A stretch of DNA of 54,454 nt. Origin: Clostridium bowmanii (GTDB lineage: Bacteria; Bacillota; Clostridia; Clostridiales; Clostridiaceae). The position numbers were made by a program, and so were the translations under genes. The stretch covers positions 1 through 54,454 of the forward strand of contig NZ_JAHLDL010000032.1 of assembly GCF_018861315.1 (NCBI RefSeq), written 5' to 3'. The notes beneath the pieces were generated by a model. That model was not told the origin of the DNA and made no database searches. It saw nothing but the letters and a program-made list of their open reading frames with translations. Shown here piece by piece: positions 24,476 to 33,001 of the stretch; within the stretch, counting starts at the first letter, position 1, and every line of letters begins with the position of its first letter.

Positions 24476-26131
24476 ATGGATAACATGAAACTAGCAGATT
24501 TACTACTTCCAAGCATAGACAAAACTCCAGACTACTATACGAATCTTTACCCAGAAAGAAACCTTAAAGAAGGCGCTATGGTTACGAGATATGCCCCTAG
24601 TCCCACTGGTTTTCAACATCTTGGAGGGGTATTTGCTGCTCTTATATCTGAGCGTACGGCTCATCAGAGCGGAGGAATATTTTATTTTAGAATAGAAGAC
24701 ACTGATAAGAAAAGAGAGGTAGCTGGTGCCATTGAAGAAAGCACCACCACTCTACGCGATTTTGGAATTTTCTTTGATGAAGGAGTTGTGGATTCTAAGA
24801 GTGAAAAAGGTGCTTATGGACCTTACAAGCAAAGCGATAGGATGGAAATATATCATGCCTATGTAAAAGATTTAATAAAAAAAGGCTTAGCTTATCCTTG
24901 CTTTTGCACGGAAGAAGAATTGGATGAAACAAGAAAAATTCAACAAGAACTTAAAATTAATACAGGATATCATGGAAAATGGGCAATTCACAGAAATGCC
25001 ACTTTCGATGAAATTAATGAAAATTTATCAAAAGGCAAACCCTTTGTTATAAGACTTAAATCTCCTGGTGATCCAAATAAAAGAGTAATTTGTAATGATT
25101 TAATTAAAGGTGATATAAGTATGCCAGAAAATGATCAAGATATTGTATTACTTAAAACTAATGGTCTTCCAACCTACCATTTAGCTCATGCTGTAGATGA
25201 CCATTTAATGAGAACAACCCATGTTATACGTGGAGAAGAATGGTTTTCTTCTCTACCTATACATTTGCAATTATTTGAAATGTTAGGCTTTGCTGTTCCA
25301 AAATATGCTCATATTCCCACAATAATGAAAATGGATGGGACATCAAGGCGTAAACTTAGTAAAAGAAAAGATCCAGAAATACGTGTAGATTATTATAAAT
25401 CTGAAGGTTATCCTCTTGTTTCTGTTACTGAATATCTTTCAAATTTAATTAATTCTAATTTTCAAGAATGGAGAATAGAGCATGCAGATGAACCTTGTGC
25501 AAACTTTACTATTATACTTGAAAATATGAGTAAAAGCGGTGCACTATTTGATATTTTAAAACTTAACGACATGAGTAAGGACGTTATAGCTACTATGAGC
25601 GCTAGCACCGTTTATGACTTATACCTTGCTTGGGCTAAAGAGAATGATACCGAAGTTGCGTGTTTACTTACTAAAAATGAGGATTATGCAAAGAAAATAT
25701 TTAACATTGAAAGAGAAAATGAAAAACCAAGAAAAGATTTTGTAAAATGGTTAGATGTAAAAGAACATATTGAATATTTCTTTGATGATTTTTATAAAAA
25801 TAGCATTAGTGCTGGCACTAATTTCCCTGATCATATATTAAGTGAAGAAGTGAAAATAATCCTTGATGGCTATATAGCTATATATAATCATAGTGATGAT
25901 GCAGATACTTGGTTTTCACGAGTTAAAGAACTTTCTGAAAAACTTGGATATGCAAAAAACGGAAGAGTTTATAAAAAGAATCCTGATATATATAAAGGTG
26001 TAGTTTCTGATGTTGCAGCAGTTATCAGAGTGGCCTTAACTAATAGAACACAAACTCAAGATTTGTATGAAGTAATGCAGGTTATGGGTGAAAAACGTGT
26101 TATTGAAAGATTAAGTCAAGATTTTGTATAA
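24476..26131 (+). CDS. gltX: Glutamate--tRNA ligase
   Basis: A 551-residue class Ib aminoacyl-tRNA synthetase charging tRNA-Glu. The HIGH-type motif is APSPTGFQHLGG, the KMSKS-type motif is RRKLSKRKDPE, and the family stretches YPCFCTEEELDETR and THVIRGEEWFSSLPIH lie between. The length matches the longer (~550) clostridial GltX rather than the ~485 form. AAAGG is 9 bases before the ATG at 24476; the ATG at 24467 overlaps that site. It is preceded by a T-box leader with Glu-type specifier codons. Confidence 0.92.
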   Translation: MDNMKLADLLLPSIDKTPDYYTNLYPERNLKEGAMVTRYAPSPTGFQHLGGVFAALISERTAHQSGGIFYFRIEDTDKKREVAGAIEESTTTLRDFGIFFDEGVVDSKSEKGAYGPYKQSDRMEIYHAYVKDLIKKGLAYPCFCTEEELDETRKIQQELKINTGYHGKWAIHRNATFDEINENLSKGKPFVIRLKSPGDPNKRVICNDLIKGDISMPENDQDIVLLKTNGLPTYHLAHAVDDHLMRTTHVIRGEEWFSSLPIHLQLFEMLGFAVPKYAHIPTIMKMDGTSRRKLSKRKDPEIRVDYYKSEGYPLVSVTEYLSNLINSNFQEWRIEHADEPCANFTIILENMSKSGALFDILKLNDMSKDVIATMSASTVYDLYLAWAKENDTEVACLLTKNEDYAKKIFNIERENEKPRKDFVKWLDVKEHIEYFFDDFYKNSISAGTNFPDHILSEEVKIILDGYIAIYNHSDDADTWFSRVKELSEKLGYAKNGRVYKKNPDIYKGVVSDVAAVIRVALTNRTQTQDLYEVMQVMGEKRVIERLSQDFV

Positions 26132-26150
26132 AAAATGAAAAGTATATTTG

Positions 26151-26179
26151 TTGACAATTAAATTAAAACACGTTAATAT
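26151..26179 (+). promoter_or_regulatory. Promoter of the Mn-riboswitch transcript
   Basis: TTGACA-N17-TAATAT, 40 bases upstream of the aptamer. Confidence 0.7.
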
Positions 26180-26218
26180 ATTAATATAGAGATTATGTAG
26201 GTCTTAAAAATAATATAT

Positions 26219-26347
26219 GTAGAGGGAGTAACTTCCTGTTATTAACAGGATCAAAGTCGTCACCACGGATTAAATCCCGGCTTTGATAACTTCTAAAGTT
26301 TAGTGAGACTCTACAGTTGGTATTTATGCCAACTGTAGAGTCTTTTA
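26219..26347 (+). promoter_or_regulatory. yybP-ykoY (Mn2+) riboswitch with terminator
   Basis: The aptamer spans about 26219-26314: P1 GTAGAG/CTCTAC, GGGAGTAAC loop, then AAAGTCGTCACCACGG and CCCGGCTTTG, the conserved internal-loop core of this family, as in the Mn-sensing leader of Lactococcus lactis yoaB. The 3' strand of P1 (CTCTAC, 26309-26314) is also the 5' arm of the terminator GACTCTACAGTTGG / CCAACTGTAGAGTC + TTTTATTTT (26307-26350). The two structures are therefore exclusive: metal binding should block termination and turn the gene on. Confidence 0.88.
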
Positions 26348-26456
26348 TTTTGTTATTATAATCAATAAGTTTTATATACGACAAAGGGAATCTACATGCA
26401 TTAGCTATTATTCCTTTGGTTATAATAAAATAAATATTACTCAAGGGGGAATATTA

Positions 26457-29066
26457 ATGAACGTATTTTATAAACAAACATCAGAAGAGGCGATGAAAAC
26501 TCTGGGAGTTAATGACAAAGGATTAAATGACCTTGAAATAAAAATTCGAAGAGAAAAGCAGGGCTTTAATGAATTAACTGAAGGCGCTAGAAAAAGTAAC
26601 CTACAGGTATTCCTAGAACAGTTTAAGGACTTTTTAGTACTAATACTTTTAGCTGCTGCTCTTATATCAGCCTTCCTTGGTAAGTTTGAGAGTACACTTG
26701 TTATAATTGTTGTTGTTTTTATAAATGCTATTCTTGGAACTGTTCAGCATGTTAAGGCAGAACAATCTTTAAAAAGCCTTCAGGCTCTTTCCTCTCCCAC
26801 CGCCAAGGTTTTAAGAAATGGTCAAAAGCTAGAAATCCCTTCAAGGGAATTGCTGGCTTCCGATATCTTGTATTTAGATGCAGGCGACTATGTAAGTGCT
26901 GATGGAAGAATAATTGAAAATTACAGTCTTCAGGTAAATGAAAGTTCTTTAACAGGTGAATCTGAAAGTGTTTTAAAAACAACCGATATAATAACTGAGG
27001 CTAATGTATCGATTGGAGATAAAAAAAACATGGTATTTTCCGGAAGCTTTATAACCTATGGAAGAGCTTTAATTTTAGTTACATCTATTGGAATGGAAAC
27101 AGAGCTAGGTAAAATAGCTAACCTTTTAGAAACTGCAAAGGAAAAGAAGACTCCATTACAAGTTAATTTGGACAACTTCGGAAAAAAACTTGCCTTTGTT
27201 ATACTTGCAATATCCGCCCTTATTTTTATTCTAAATATATTTAGAGGATATGCAATTATTGACTCCTTCATGTTTGCTGTATCTCTTGCTGTTGCTGCAA
27301 TACCTGAAGCCTTAAGTTCAATAGTAACAATAGTTCTTGCTATTGGAACACAAAAAATGTCTCGTGAAAATGCTGTTGTAAGAAAACTTCATGCAGTTGA
27401 AAGCCTAGGAAGCATTTCAGTAATATGCTCAGATAAAACTGGAACTCTAACGCAGAATAAAATGACTGTACAAAAGGTATATGTTGATAAAAAAGTAATA
27501 TTACATGATGAACTTGACCATGATAAGCTTTTAGAAAAGAATCTTGTACTAATGGCTCTATTATGTAATGATGCTGTAACTATTAAAGACAAAGAGATAG
27601 GAGATCCCACTGAAGTTGCACTTGTGAACCTAGGTGAAATATATGATTTGGATGAGCTAGATATCAGAAAAGACTATCCAAGAACTTCTGAAGTACCCTT
27701 TGATTCTGATAGGAAGTTAATGAGTACAGCAAATAAACGTAAAGACAAAACCTTTATGATAACCAAGGGTGCACTTGATGTACTTTTATTAAAAGCGATA
27801 AGTATTGTCACATCAAATGGTGTTAAAACCCTAACTGTAGATGATAAAAAGGAGATTGAAAGGGTAAATAAGGAGTTTTCTGAAAGTGGCCTGAGAGTTT
27901 TAGCCTTTGCTTATAAAGAAATAGAAAATGGAAAAATATTAGGTACTGACGATGAAAATGACTTGATATTTGTAGGGCTAATTTCCATGATGGACCCTCC
28001 GAGAGTGGAATCTAAAGTAGCAGTTGCAGAATGTATTAAGGCTGGCATCAGGCCAGTAATGATAACTGGAGATCATAAAATAACTGCCTCTGCCATAGCT
28101 AAACAAATAGGTATATTAAATAATGAATCTGAAGCTATAGAAGGCTATGCGCTTGACTCTTTAAGTGATGAAGAGCTTAAAGCTAAGGTAGAAAATATTT
28201 CTGTATATGCAAGAGTATCCCCTGAGCATAAGATAAGAATAGTAAGAGCATGGCAAGAAAGAGGAAATATCGTCGCAATGACCGGTGACGGTGTAAATGA
28301 TGCTCCTGCACTAAAACAAGCAGATATTGGTATTGCTATGGGAATAACAGGTACTGAGGTTGCTAAAGATGCTGCATCCATAGTTCTTATGGATGATAAC
28401 TTTTCAACTATTGTAAAGGCAATTTCCAATGGCAGAAGTATATATTCGAACATAAAAAATTCAATTAGATTTCTGTTATCTGGAAATTCAGCCGCTGTAA
28501 TTTCAGTACTTTATACTTCACTTGCAGCGCTTCCAATGCCTTTTGCACCGGTACACCTTTTGTTTATCAACCTGGTAACAGATAGTCTTCCAGCTATTGC
28601 AATAGGGCTTGAGCCTCATAATAAAAATATAATGGATGAAAAACCTAGAAGTATAAACTCACCTATATTAAGTAAATCCTTTTCAATAGGAGTACTAATT
28701 GAAGGTTTAATTATTGCACTAGGTACAATGACAGCATTTTATATAGGATTATCAACAGGTGATACCTCGGCTTCCAGCACAATGGCATTTGCAACACTGT
28801 GTTTTTCAAGACTGCTCCATGGATTTAACTCTAGGTCACAACAATCCATATTTAAAATAGGTGTTTTCTCAAATAAATATTTATGGATTGCCACCATACT
28901 CGGGTATTTACTTTTAGAATTTGTTTTAAGCTTTAAGCCACTTATGGGTGTTTTTGAAGTAGTCCCACTAACTTTAAATCAACGTGCTGTAGTATACGGG
29001 TTATCACTTATGCCTCTAATTCTTATTCAAATATATAAACTAATATTTGTAAGAGATCATAAGTAA
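26457..29066 (+). CDS. P2-type cation-transporting ATPase (Mn2+/Ca2+ exporter)
   Basis: An 869-residue P-type ATPase of the calcium-ATPase-like group. Key motifs: TGES (actuator), AAIPEALSSIVTI in M4, the phosphorylation site CSDKTGTLTQN, MITGDHK, and GDGVNDAPALKQADIGIAMG. M6 is FINLVTDSLPAIAIG, which keeps the Asn and Asp used for ion binding in SERCA-type pumps. There are about ten membrane helices. The leader is a yybP-ykoY Mn-sensing riboswitch, so the likely role is export of excess Mn2+, as for YoaB. AAGGGGG is 8 bases before the ATG. The ion choice is inferred from regulation. Confidence 0.88.
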   Translation: MNVFYKQTSEEAMKTLGVNDKGLNDLEIKIRREKQGFNELTEGARKSNLQVFLEQFKDFLVLILLAAALISAFLGKFESTLVIIVVVFINAILGTVQHVKAEQSLKSLQALSSPTAKVLRNGQKLEIPSRELLASDILYLDAGDYVSADGRIIENYSLQVNESSLTGESESVLKTTDIITEANVSIGDKKNMVFSGSFITYGRALILVTSIGMETELGKIANLLETAKEKKTPLQVNLDNFGKKLAFVILAISALIFILNIFRGYAIIDSFMFAVSLAVAAIPEALSSIVTIVLAIGTQKMSRENAVVRKLHAVESLGSISVICSDKTGTLTQNKMTVQKVYVDKKVILHDELDHDKLLEKNLVLMALLCNDAVTIKDKEIGDPTEVALVNLGEIYDLDELDIRKDYPRTSEVPFDSDRKLMSTANKRKDKTFMITKGALDVLLLKAISIVTSNGVKTLTVDDKKEIERVNKEFSESGLRVLAFAYKEIENGKILGTDDENDLIFVGLISMMDPPRVESKVAVAECIKAGIRPVMITGDHKITASAIAKQIGILNNESEAIEGYALDSLSDEELKAKVENISVYARVSPEHKIRIVRAWQERGNIVAMTGDGVNDAPALKQADIGIAMGITGTEVAKDAASIVLMDDNFSTIVKAISNGRSIYSNIKNSIRFLLSGNSAAVISVLYTSLAALPMPFAPVHLLFINLVTDSLPAIAIGLEPHNKNIMDEKPRSINSPILSKSFSIGVLIEGLIIALGTMTAFYIGLSTGDTSASSTMAFATLCFSRLLHGFNSRSQQSIFKIGVFSNKYLWIATILGYLLLEFVLSFKPLMGVFEVVPLTLNQRAVVYGLSLMPLILIQIYKLIFVRDHK

Positions 29067-29083
29067 TATTCTAGTATAATCAT

Positions 29084-29126
29084 AAAATGCTACAGAGAGA
29101 TGCTAATATCTTTCTGTAGCATTTTA
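29084..29126 (+). terminator. Terminator of the Mn ATPase gene
   Basis: AAAATGCTACAGA pairs with TCTGTAGCATTTT around a 16-base loop, 18 bases after the stop. Confidence 0.85.
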
Positions 29127-29313
29127 TGGCAATAAGCAAATACATCCCCTTTTTAGCATACATATATTTAATGTTATAATGGATAACTTTGCTTGCCTGA
29201 CATTGTTTTCTAATATTTATAGTATCATTTATAACTTTTTAATAAATACTTTTTTAGTATGAGATAAAAATAACTGAAGTATTGTAAATTCTCTAGCCAG
29301 TGTTTATCCTATA

Positions 29314-30183
29314 TTAATCCGCCTTTTCAACTGCTTTTAATGTCACACTTACTATTTCTGGTCTATTAAATATTCTTTGAGGAATAACACTATTACCAAG
29401 TCCTCTACTTACTACCATAGTTGTATTATCTTTTGTGTACATTCCTTTGTAATACTTTGGCCAAAATCCTTGCCCAGGCGAAAAAACTCCGCCTATAAAG
29501 GGAATTATAAATTGCCCACCGTGAGAATGACCAGTAAAAGCAAGATCTATATTATTATTAACATAAAAGTCAAAAAACTCAGTCCTGTGAGAAAGCAGTA
29601 TATTATAATACTTTTTATTATTGACAAGTAGCAATTCTCTTTTCATTATATCTTCATTGAAAAGAACTTTATATTGACCAATAGTACTGAAGACAGGATC
29701 ATCTATTCCCGAAATAAGAATTTTTTCATTACCCACTTCATAAAAAATAGATTTATTTCTTAAAACAAATACTCCTCTTTCTTTAAGTTTCTTTTCTAAA
29801 GATGCAAATTTAGTAGACAATCCCTCATGATTTCCGTTAACATAATATATTGGTGCTATGGATTTTATTTTATTAATAAGGCCTACAGCCTTTTCTTCAT
29901 TGTAGTATCTTCTATCTACTAAATCTCCGGTAATTACTATAATATCTGGCTTTTGTGATTTTATTTTGGCTACAAGTGTATTGTTATCTTTATAAAAAAC
30001 TTTGTTATGTAAATCTGAAATTTGAACGATCTTAAAATTATTAAAAGCTTTTGGTAGTGTATTACTATTTATATTGTACTTAGAAATTACTATATTATTG
30101 TTTTCGAAATACGAAAAGCAAACTAATGACATAATAACAACAATGAATATTATAGATTTTTTTGAAAGAAATTTTTCAAACAT
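29314..30183 (-). CDS. Membrane-anchored metallophosphoesterase (YkuE-like)
   Basis: A 289-residue calcineurin-like phosphoesterase with an N-terminal signal-anchor (about 10-25). Metal-binding motifs in order are ISDLH, TGDLVDRR, VNGNHEG, ILLSHR and FTGHSHGGQF, a complete two-metal site. The catalytic domain should face outside. YkuE-type relatives act in the envelope. AAGGTAATC precedes the ATG. A 424-base region separates it from the divergent gene at 30608. Confidence 0.87.
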   Translation of the reverse strand: MFEKFLSKKSIIFIVVIMSLVCFSYFENNNIVISKYNINSNTLPKAFNNFKIVQISDLHNKVFYKDNNTLVAKIKSQKPDIIVITGDLVDRRYYNEEKAVGLINKIKSIAPIYYVNGNHEGLSTKFASLEKKLKERGVFVLRNKSIFYEVGNEKILISGIDDPVFSTIGQYKVLFNEDIMKRELLLVNNKKYYNILLSHRTEFFDFYVNNNIDLAFTGHSHGGQFIIPFIGGVFSPGQGFWPKYYKGMYTKDNTTMVVSRGLGNSVIPQRIFNRPEIVSVTLKAVEKAD

Positions 30184-30479
30184 AAAGATTACCTTGCCCT
30201 TTCAATTTTGTGTAATGTCAACAACATGTTAACACATCATTATTTTTCATATATTAAATTTAGAGATTTAGAATTTAAACATCCTTCAATTATATTCTAA
30301 AAGTTTACTTTAATAAACAAATTTAATTCATATTTTATAATTTGAATAATCTTAGGATACTATTAAGCTGGTAATATATTTTTACATACTTATTTATCAA
30401 ATCAATTATGTTATAATTAGCTATATTTATTTTAGTAAAACAATACATTAATAAGTAATATTTATCAAAATGGAGGTAG

Positions 30480-30590
30480 ATTAACTTAAGCCAAATAAAG
30501 ACAGTTAATAACTGTTCGAAAGGATAGCTTGTATTGCAAATGCCTACTGATGATTTAAATAAAACTTTATTTAAATAGCTAAAATAACAA
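30480..30590 (+). promoter_or_regulatory. Structured leader of the CutA/NIF3-insert-like gene, family uncertain
   Basis: A tetraloop hairpin CTGTTC-GAAA-GGATAG is followed by TTGCAAATGCC and by a long hairpin ATTTAAATAAA/TTTATTTAAAT just before the gene. The order loosely recalls c-di-GMP-I (GEMM) leaders (GNRA-capped stem followed by GCAAA-GCC), but the GGCAAACC and second-stem receptor elements are missing. The upstream part 30184-30480 is AT-rich with no gene that I can see. Confidence 0.3.
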
Positions 30591-30607
30591 AGGGAGTGAG
30601 CAAATAT

Positions 30608-30940
30608 ATGGAATTTAAAGAAGTTAAAATCGAAATATATATTCCAAAAGAGTTTGTCATTGTGCTGAGAGATGAACTTAATAGAATAAATGCTTGTAGA
30701 GTGGGTGATTATGATAATTGTATATCAATAACCAATGTTATGGGATATTGGAGACCTCTACAAGGCGCTAATCCTTATAATGGCCAAATAGGAGAGATTT
30801 GTAGTGGTGAGGAATGCAAGGTTGAAGTAAGATGTAAAATAGAGTATGTTAAAAATGCAGTGCTTATAATGAAGAAAATTCATCCATATGAAGAACCAGT
30901 ATTTAATATAATCCCAATTATAAATGATTTATTTTCATAG
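30608..30940 (+). CDS. Small CutA/NIF3-insert-like (COG3323-type) protein
   Basis: A 110-residue ferredoxin-like fold protein resembling the PII/CutA-like domain inserted in NIF3-family proteins. Hallmarks are EVKIEIYIPKEFV at the start and KKIHPYEEPVFNIIPI at the end (the HPYEEP motif). The stand-alone form is widespread but of unknown role; trimer formation and small-molecule or metal sensing are possible by analogy. AAGGGAG precedes a GTG at 30596 (too close) and the chosen ATG at 30608. Confidence 0.72.
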   Translation: MEFKEVKIEIYIPKEFVIVLRDELNRINACRVGDYDNCISITNVMGYWRPLQGANPYNGQIGEICSGEECKVEVRCKIEYVKNAVLIMKKIHPYEEPVFNIIPIINDLFS

Positions 30941-30993
30941 AAAAAAAGTATATATTACGCGTATTGCAATACGCGTAATATATACTTTTTTTT
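30941..30993. terminator. Perfect 52-base palindromic terminator
   Basis: Twenty-six-base arms (AAAAAAAGTATATATTACGC, then GTATTG) are perfectly complementary with no unpaired spacer. The A run and T run make it a terminator in both directions. It lies immediately after the stop of the preceding gene. Confidence 0.88.
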
Positions 30994-31053
30994 GCGTATA
31001 AAAACATTTGTTAACAAATCAAATTTACATTCAGTGACCACCAGCATGTACAA

Positions 31054-31080
31054 CTTGCCACTTGCCACGTGGGTGGCACC
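31054..31080. repeat. Intact dispersed palindromic repeat (copy D)
   Basis: CTTGCCACTTGCCACGTGGG followed by TGGCACC; the reference copy. It lies four bases beyond the stop of the ABC exporter gene. Confidence 0.7.
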
Positions 31081-31084
31081 TTCC

Positions 31085-32941
31085 TTAGGAGACCACTGAT
31101 TTGCTTTCTAGTTCCTTTTCCTCAAGCAGCTGATTGGTATATAGGGTATAGTAGTAACCTTTTCTTCTTAGTAGTTCTCTATGAGTTCCTGATTCTGTAA
31201 TCTTTCCATGTCTTATGACAAGAATTTTATCTGCAGACACAATTGTAGAAAGTCTATGGGCAACCACAAAGCTAGTTCTGCCATTCAGAACTCTTTCTAT
31301 GGCATTTTGTATCATTCTTTCTGTTTCCGTATCTATAGAAGAGGTGGCTTCATCAAGAACAAATAGTGCAGGGTCTGCTACAATGGCTCTAGCAAAGGAA
31401 ATAAGTTGTTTCTCTCCGGTAGATAGATTTCCTCCCCCTTCACCAACTTCAGAATCATAGCCTTTTTCTAGTTTACTTATAAAACTATGAGCATTTACAA
31501 GCCTTGCTGCATTTTCAATTTCATCTTGAGTTGCATTAAGCTTTCCATACATAATATTATCTCTAATATTTCCACTAAATAAATGTGGGCTTTGAAGTAC
31601 ATAGCCAATATTTGATTGAAGCCACAATAGTGATCTTTCTCTGTAATCTACACCATCAATTAATATTTCTCCACTACTTGGTTCGTAAAATCTACAGAGT
31701 AAGTTTACTAAGGTGCTTTTACCAGAACCGGTTTCTCCAACTAGTGCTATGGTGTCTCCTTTTTTAACCTTTAGATTAAAGTTTTTAAACACCTTTTCTC
31801 CATTTTTATAGGAAAAGCATACATCTTTAAACTCAATATCTCCTTGTATATCTTCAAAGTTTTCCGCTTTGGGGTTAAATAAATCTCCGTACTTCTCAAT
31901 TACATCTTCCGTGTCCCATATTTCCGGCTCTGTTTCTATTAGTGTTATTATTCTTTCTGCAGATGCCTGTGCATTCTGAAGTTCTGCAATGGTTCCAGCT
32001 AACTGACTTACAGGGTCAAAAAACTGTACTGTATACGCAATAAACATTACAAAAGTACCGTAGGTTAGTGCTCCTGATATAACGCTTTTCCCTCCTATCC
32101 AAAGAACAAATCCTGCTCCTAAACTTCCCATGGATATAACAATGGGAAGAAATAAAGCGGAAAACATAGCTGCCTTTACAGAAGCATTTCTCATATGACC
32201 TGCATCAATATTAAATTCTTTTAAATTTTCTTCTTCTCGAACAAGAGTTTTTGTAGTTTTAGCCCCAGATACCTCTTCACTAAAATCTGCAGTTAATTTT
32301 GAATTTAATTTTCTTACTTTCCTATAGGATTTCAAAATTTTCTTTTGAAAAAATATTCCTATTAAAAATAAGGGTGGTACTACACTCATGCATATCAGGG
32401 TTAATCGTACATTATAATAAAGCATTACTCCTATAAACCCAATCATCATAACTAGCGCCCAAACCATGTCAATTAGTCCCCAAGATATTATTTCACTAAG
32501 TCTTGCTACGTCAGAAGTCATTCTTGCCATAAGCCATCCCACTGAGGAGCTATCATAATATGAAAAGGATAACTGTTGAAGTCTTTTAAACCCAAGCTTT
32601 CTTATATGATAGGCCAGATGTGTTTCGATCTTACCTGCATTTATTATAAATAATCTTACATTTAATGCTTGAAAAACAATTATGCAAAAGTAAACTATTG
32701 CAAAGATGGTAAGCCCCTGCGTTGTTTTCTTCATTATAAAATTATCGATGGCATACCTTGTAAGTAGTGGCATTACAACATCTATTCCTGCCACACCCAC
32801 CATTAAGAAAGCCAAAAATGCAAGTCCCTTTTTAAATTCCGTAAGGTATTTAAATAGCTTTCTCCATATTCCTATATCTATTTTTTCTGCTGATTTGTTT
32901 TCCACTAATTTATTTTCGTCTTTACTATCATTACTAGCCAT
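31085..32941 (-). CDS. ABC exporter half-transporter, catalytic partner (YheH-like)
   Basis: A 618-residue fusion of six membrane helices (about 40-340) and an ATPase domain (about 385-600). Walker A is GETGSGKST, the signature is LSTGEKQ (altered from LSGGQ), Walker B is LFVLDEATSSID with the catalytic Glu, and the H-loop is VAHRLST. It pairs with the 595-residue protein encoded 60 bases upstream to form a heterodimeric multidrug-type exporter like BmrC/BmrD. In such pairs one ATP site is inactive; here it is the site formed by the partner's Walker B and this protein's LSTGE signature. GGCGGTGA precedes the ATG. Confidence 0.88.
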   Translation of the reverse strand: MASNDSKDENKLVENKSAEKIDIGIWRKLFKYLTEFKKGLAFLAFLMVGVAGIDVVMPLLTRYAIDNFIMKKTTQGLTIFAIVYFCIIVFQALNVRLFIINAGKIETHLAYHIRKLGFKRLQQLSFSYYDSSSVGWLMARMTSDVARLSEIISWGLIDMVWALVMMIGFIGVMLYYNVRLTLICMSVVPPLFLIGIFFQKKILKSYRKVRKLNSKLTADFSEEVSGAKTTKTLVREEENLKEFNIDAGHMRNASVKAAMFSALFLPIVISMGSLGAGFVLWIGGKSVISGALTYGTFVMFIAYTVQFFDPVSQLAGTIAELQNAQASAERIITLIETEPEIWDTEDVIEKYGDLFNPKAENFEDIQGDIEFKDVCFSYKNGEKVFKNFNLKVKKGDTIALVGETGSGKSTLVNLLCRFYEPSSGEILIDGVDYRERSLLWLQSNIGYVLQSPHLFSGNIRDNIMYGKLNATQDEIENAARLVNAHSFISKLEKGYDSEVGEGGGNLSTGEKQLISFARAIVADPALFVLDEATSSIDTETERMIQNAIERVLNGRTSFVVAHRLSTIVSADKILVIRHGKITESGTHRELLRRKGYYYTLYTNQLLEEKELESKSVVS

Positions 32942-33001
32942 AATATCACCGCCCTTGAATATTTAGTGCACCTGCTGTACACTGATTTACTCATTTCATA
33001 C

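Noticed and set aside
30480-30545. Firm call of a c-di-GMP-I riboswitch
   Set aside because: The GGCAAACC and receptor elements are missing; only the tetraloop stem and a GCAAA-GCC-like stretch fit.
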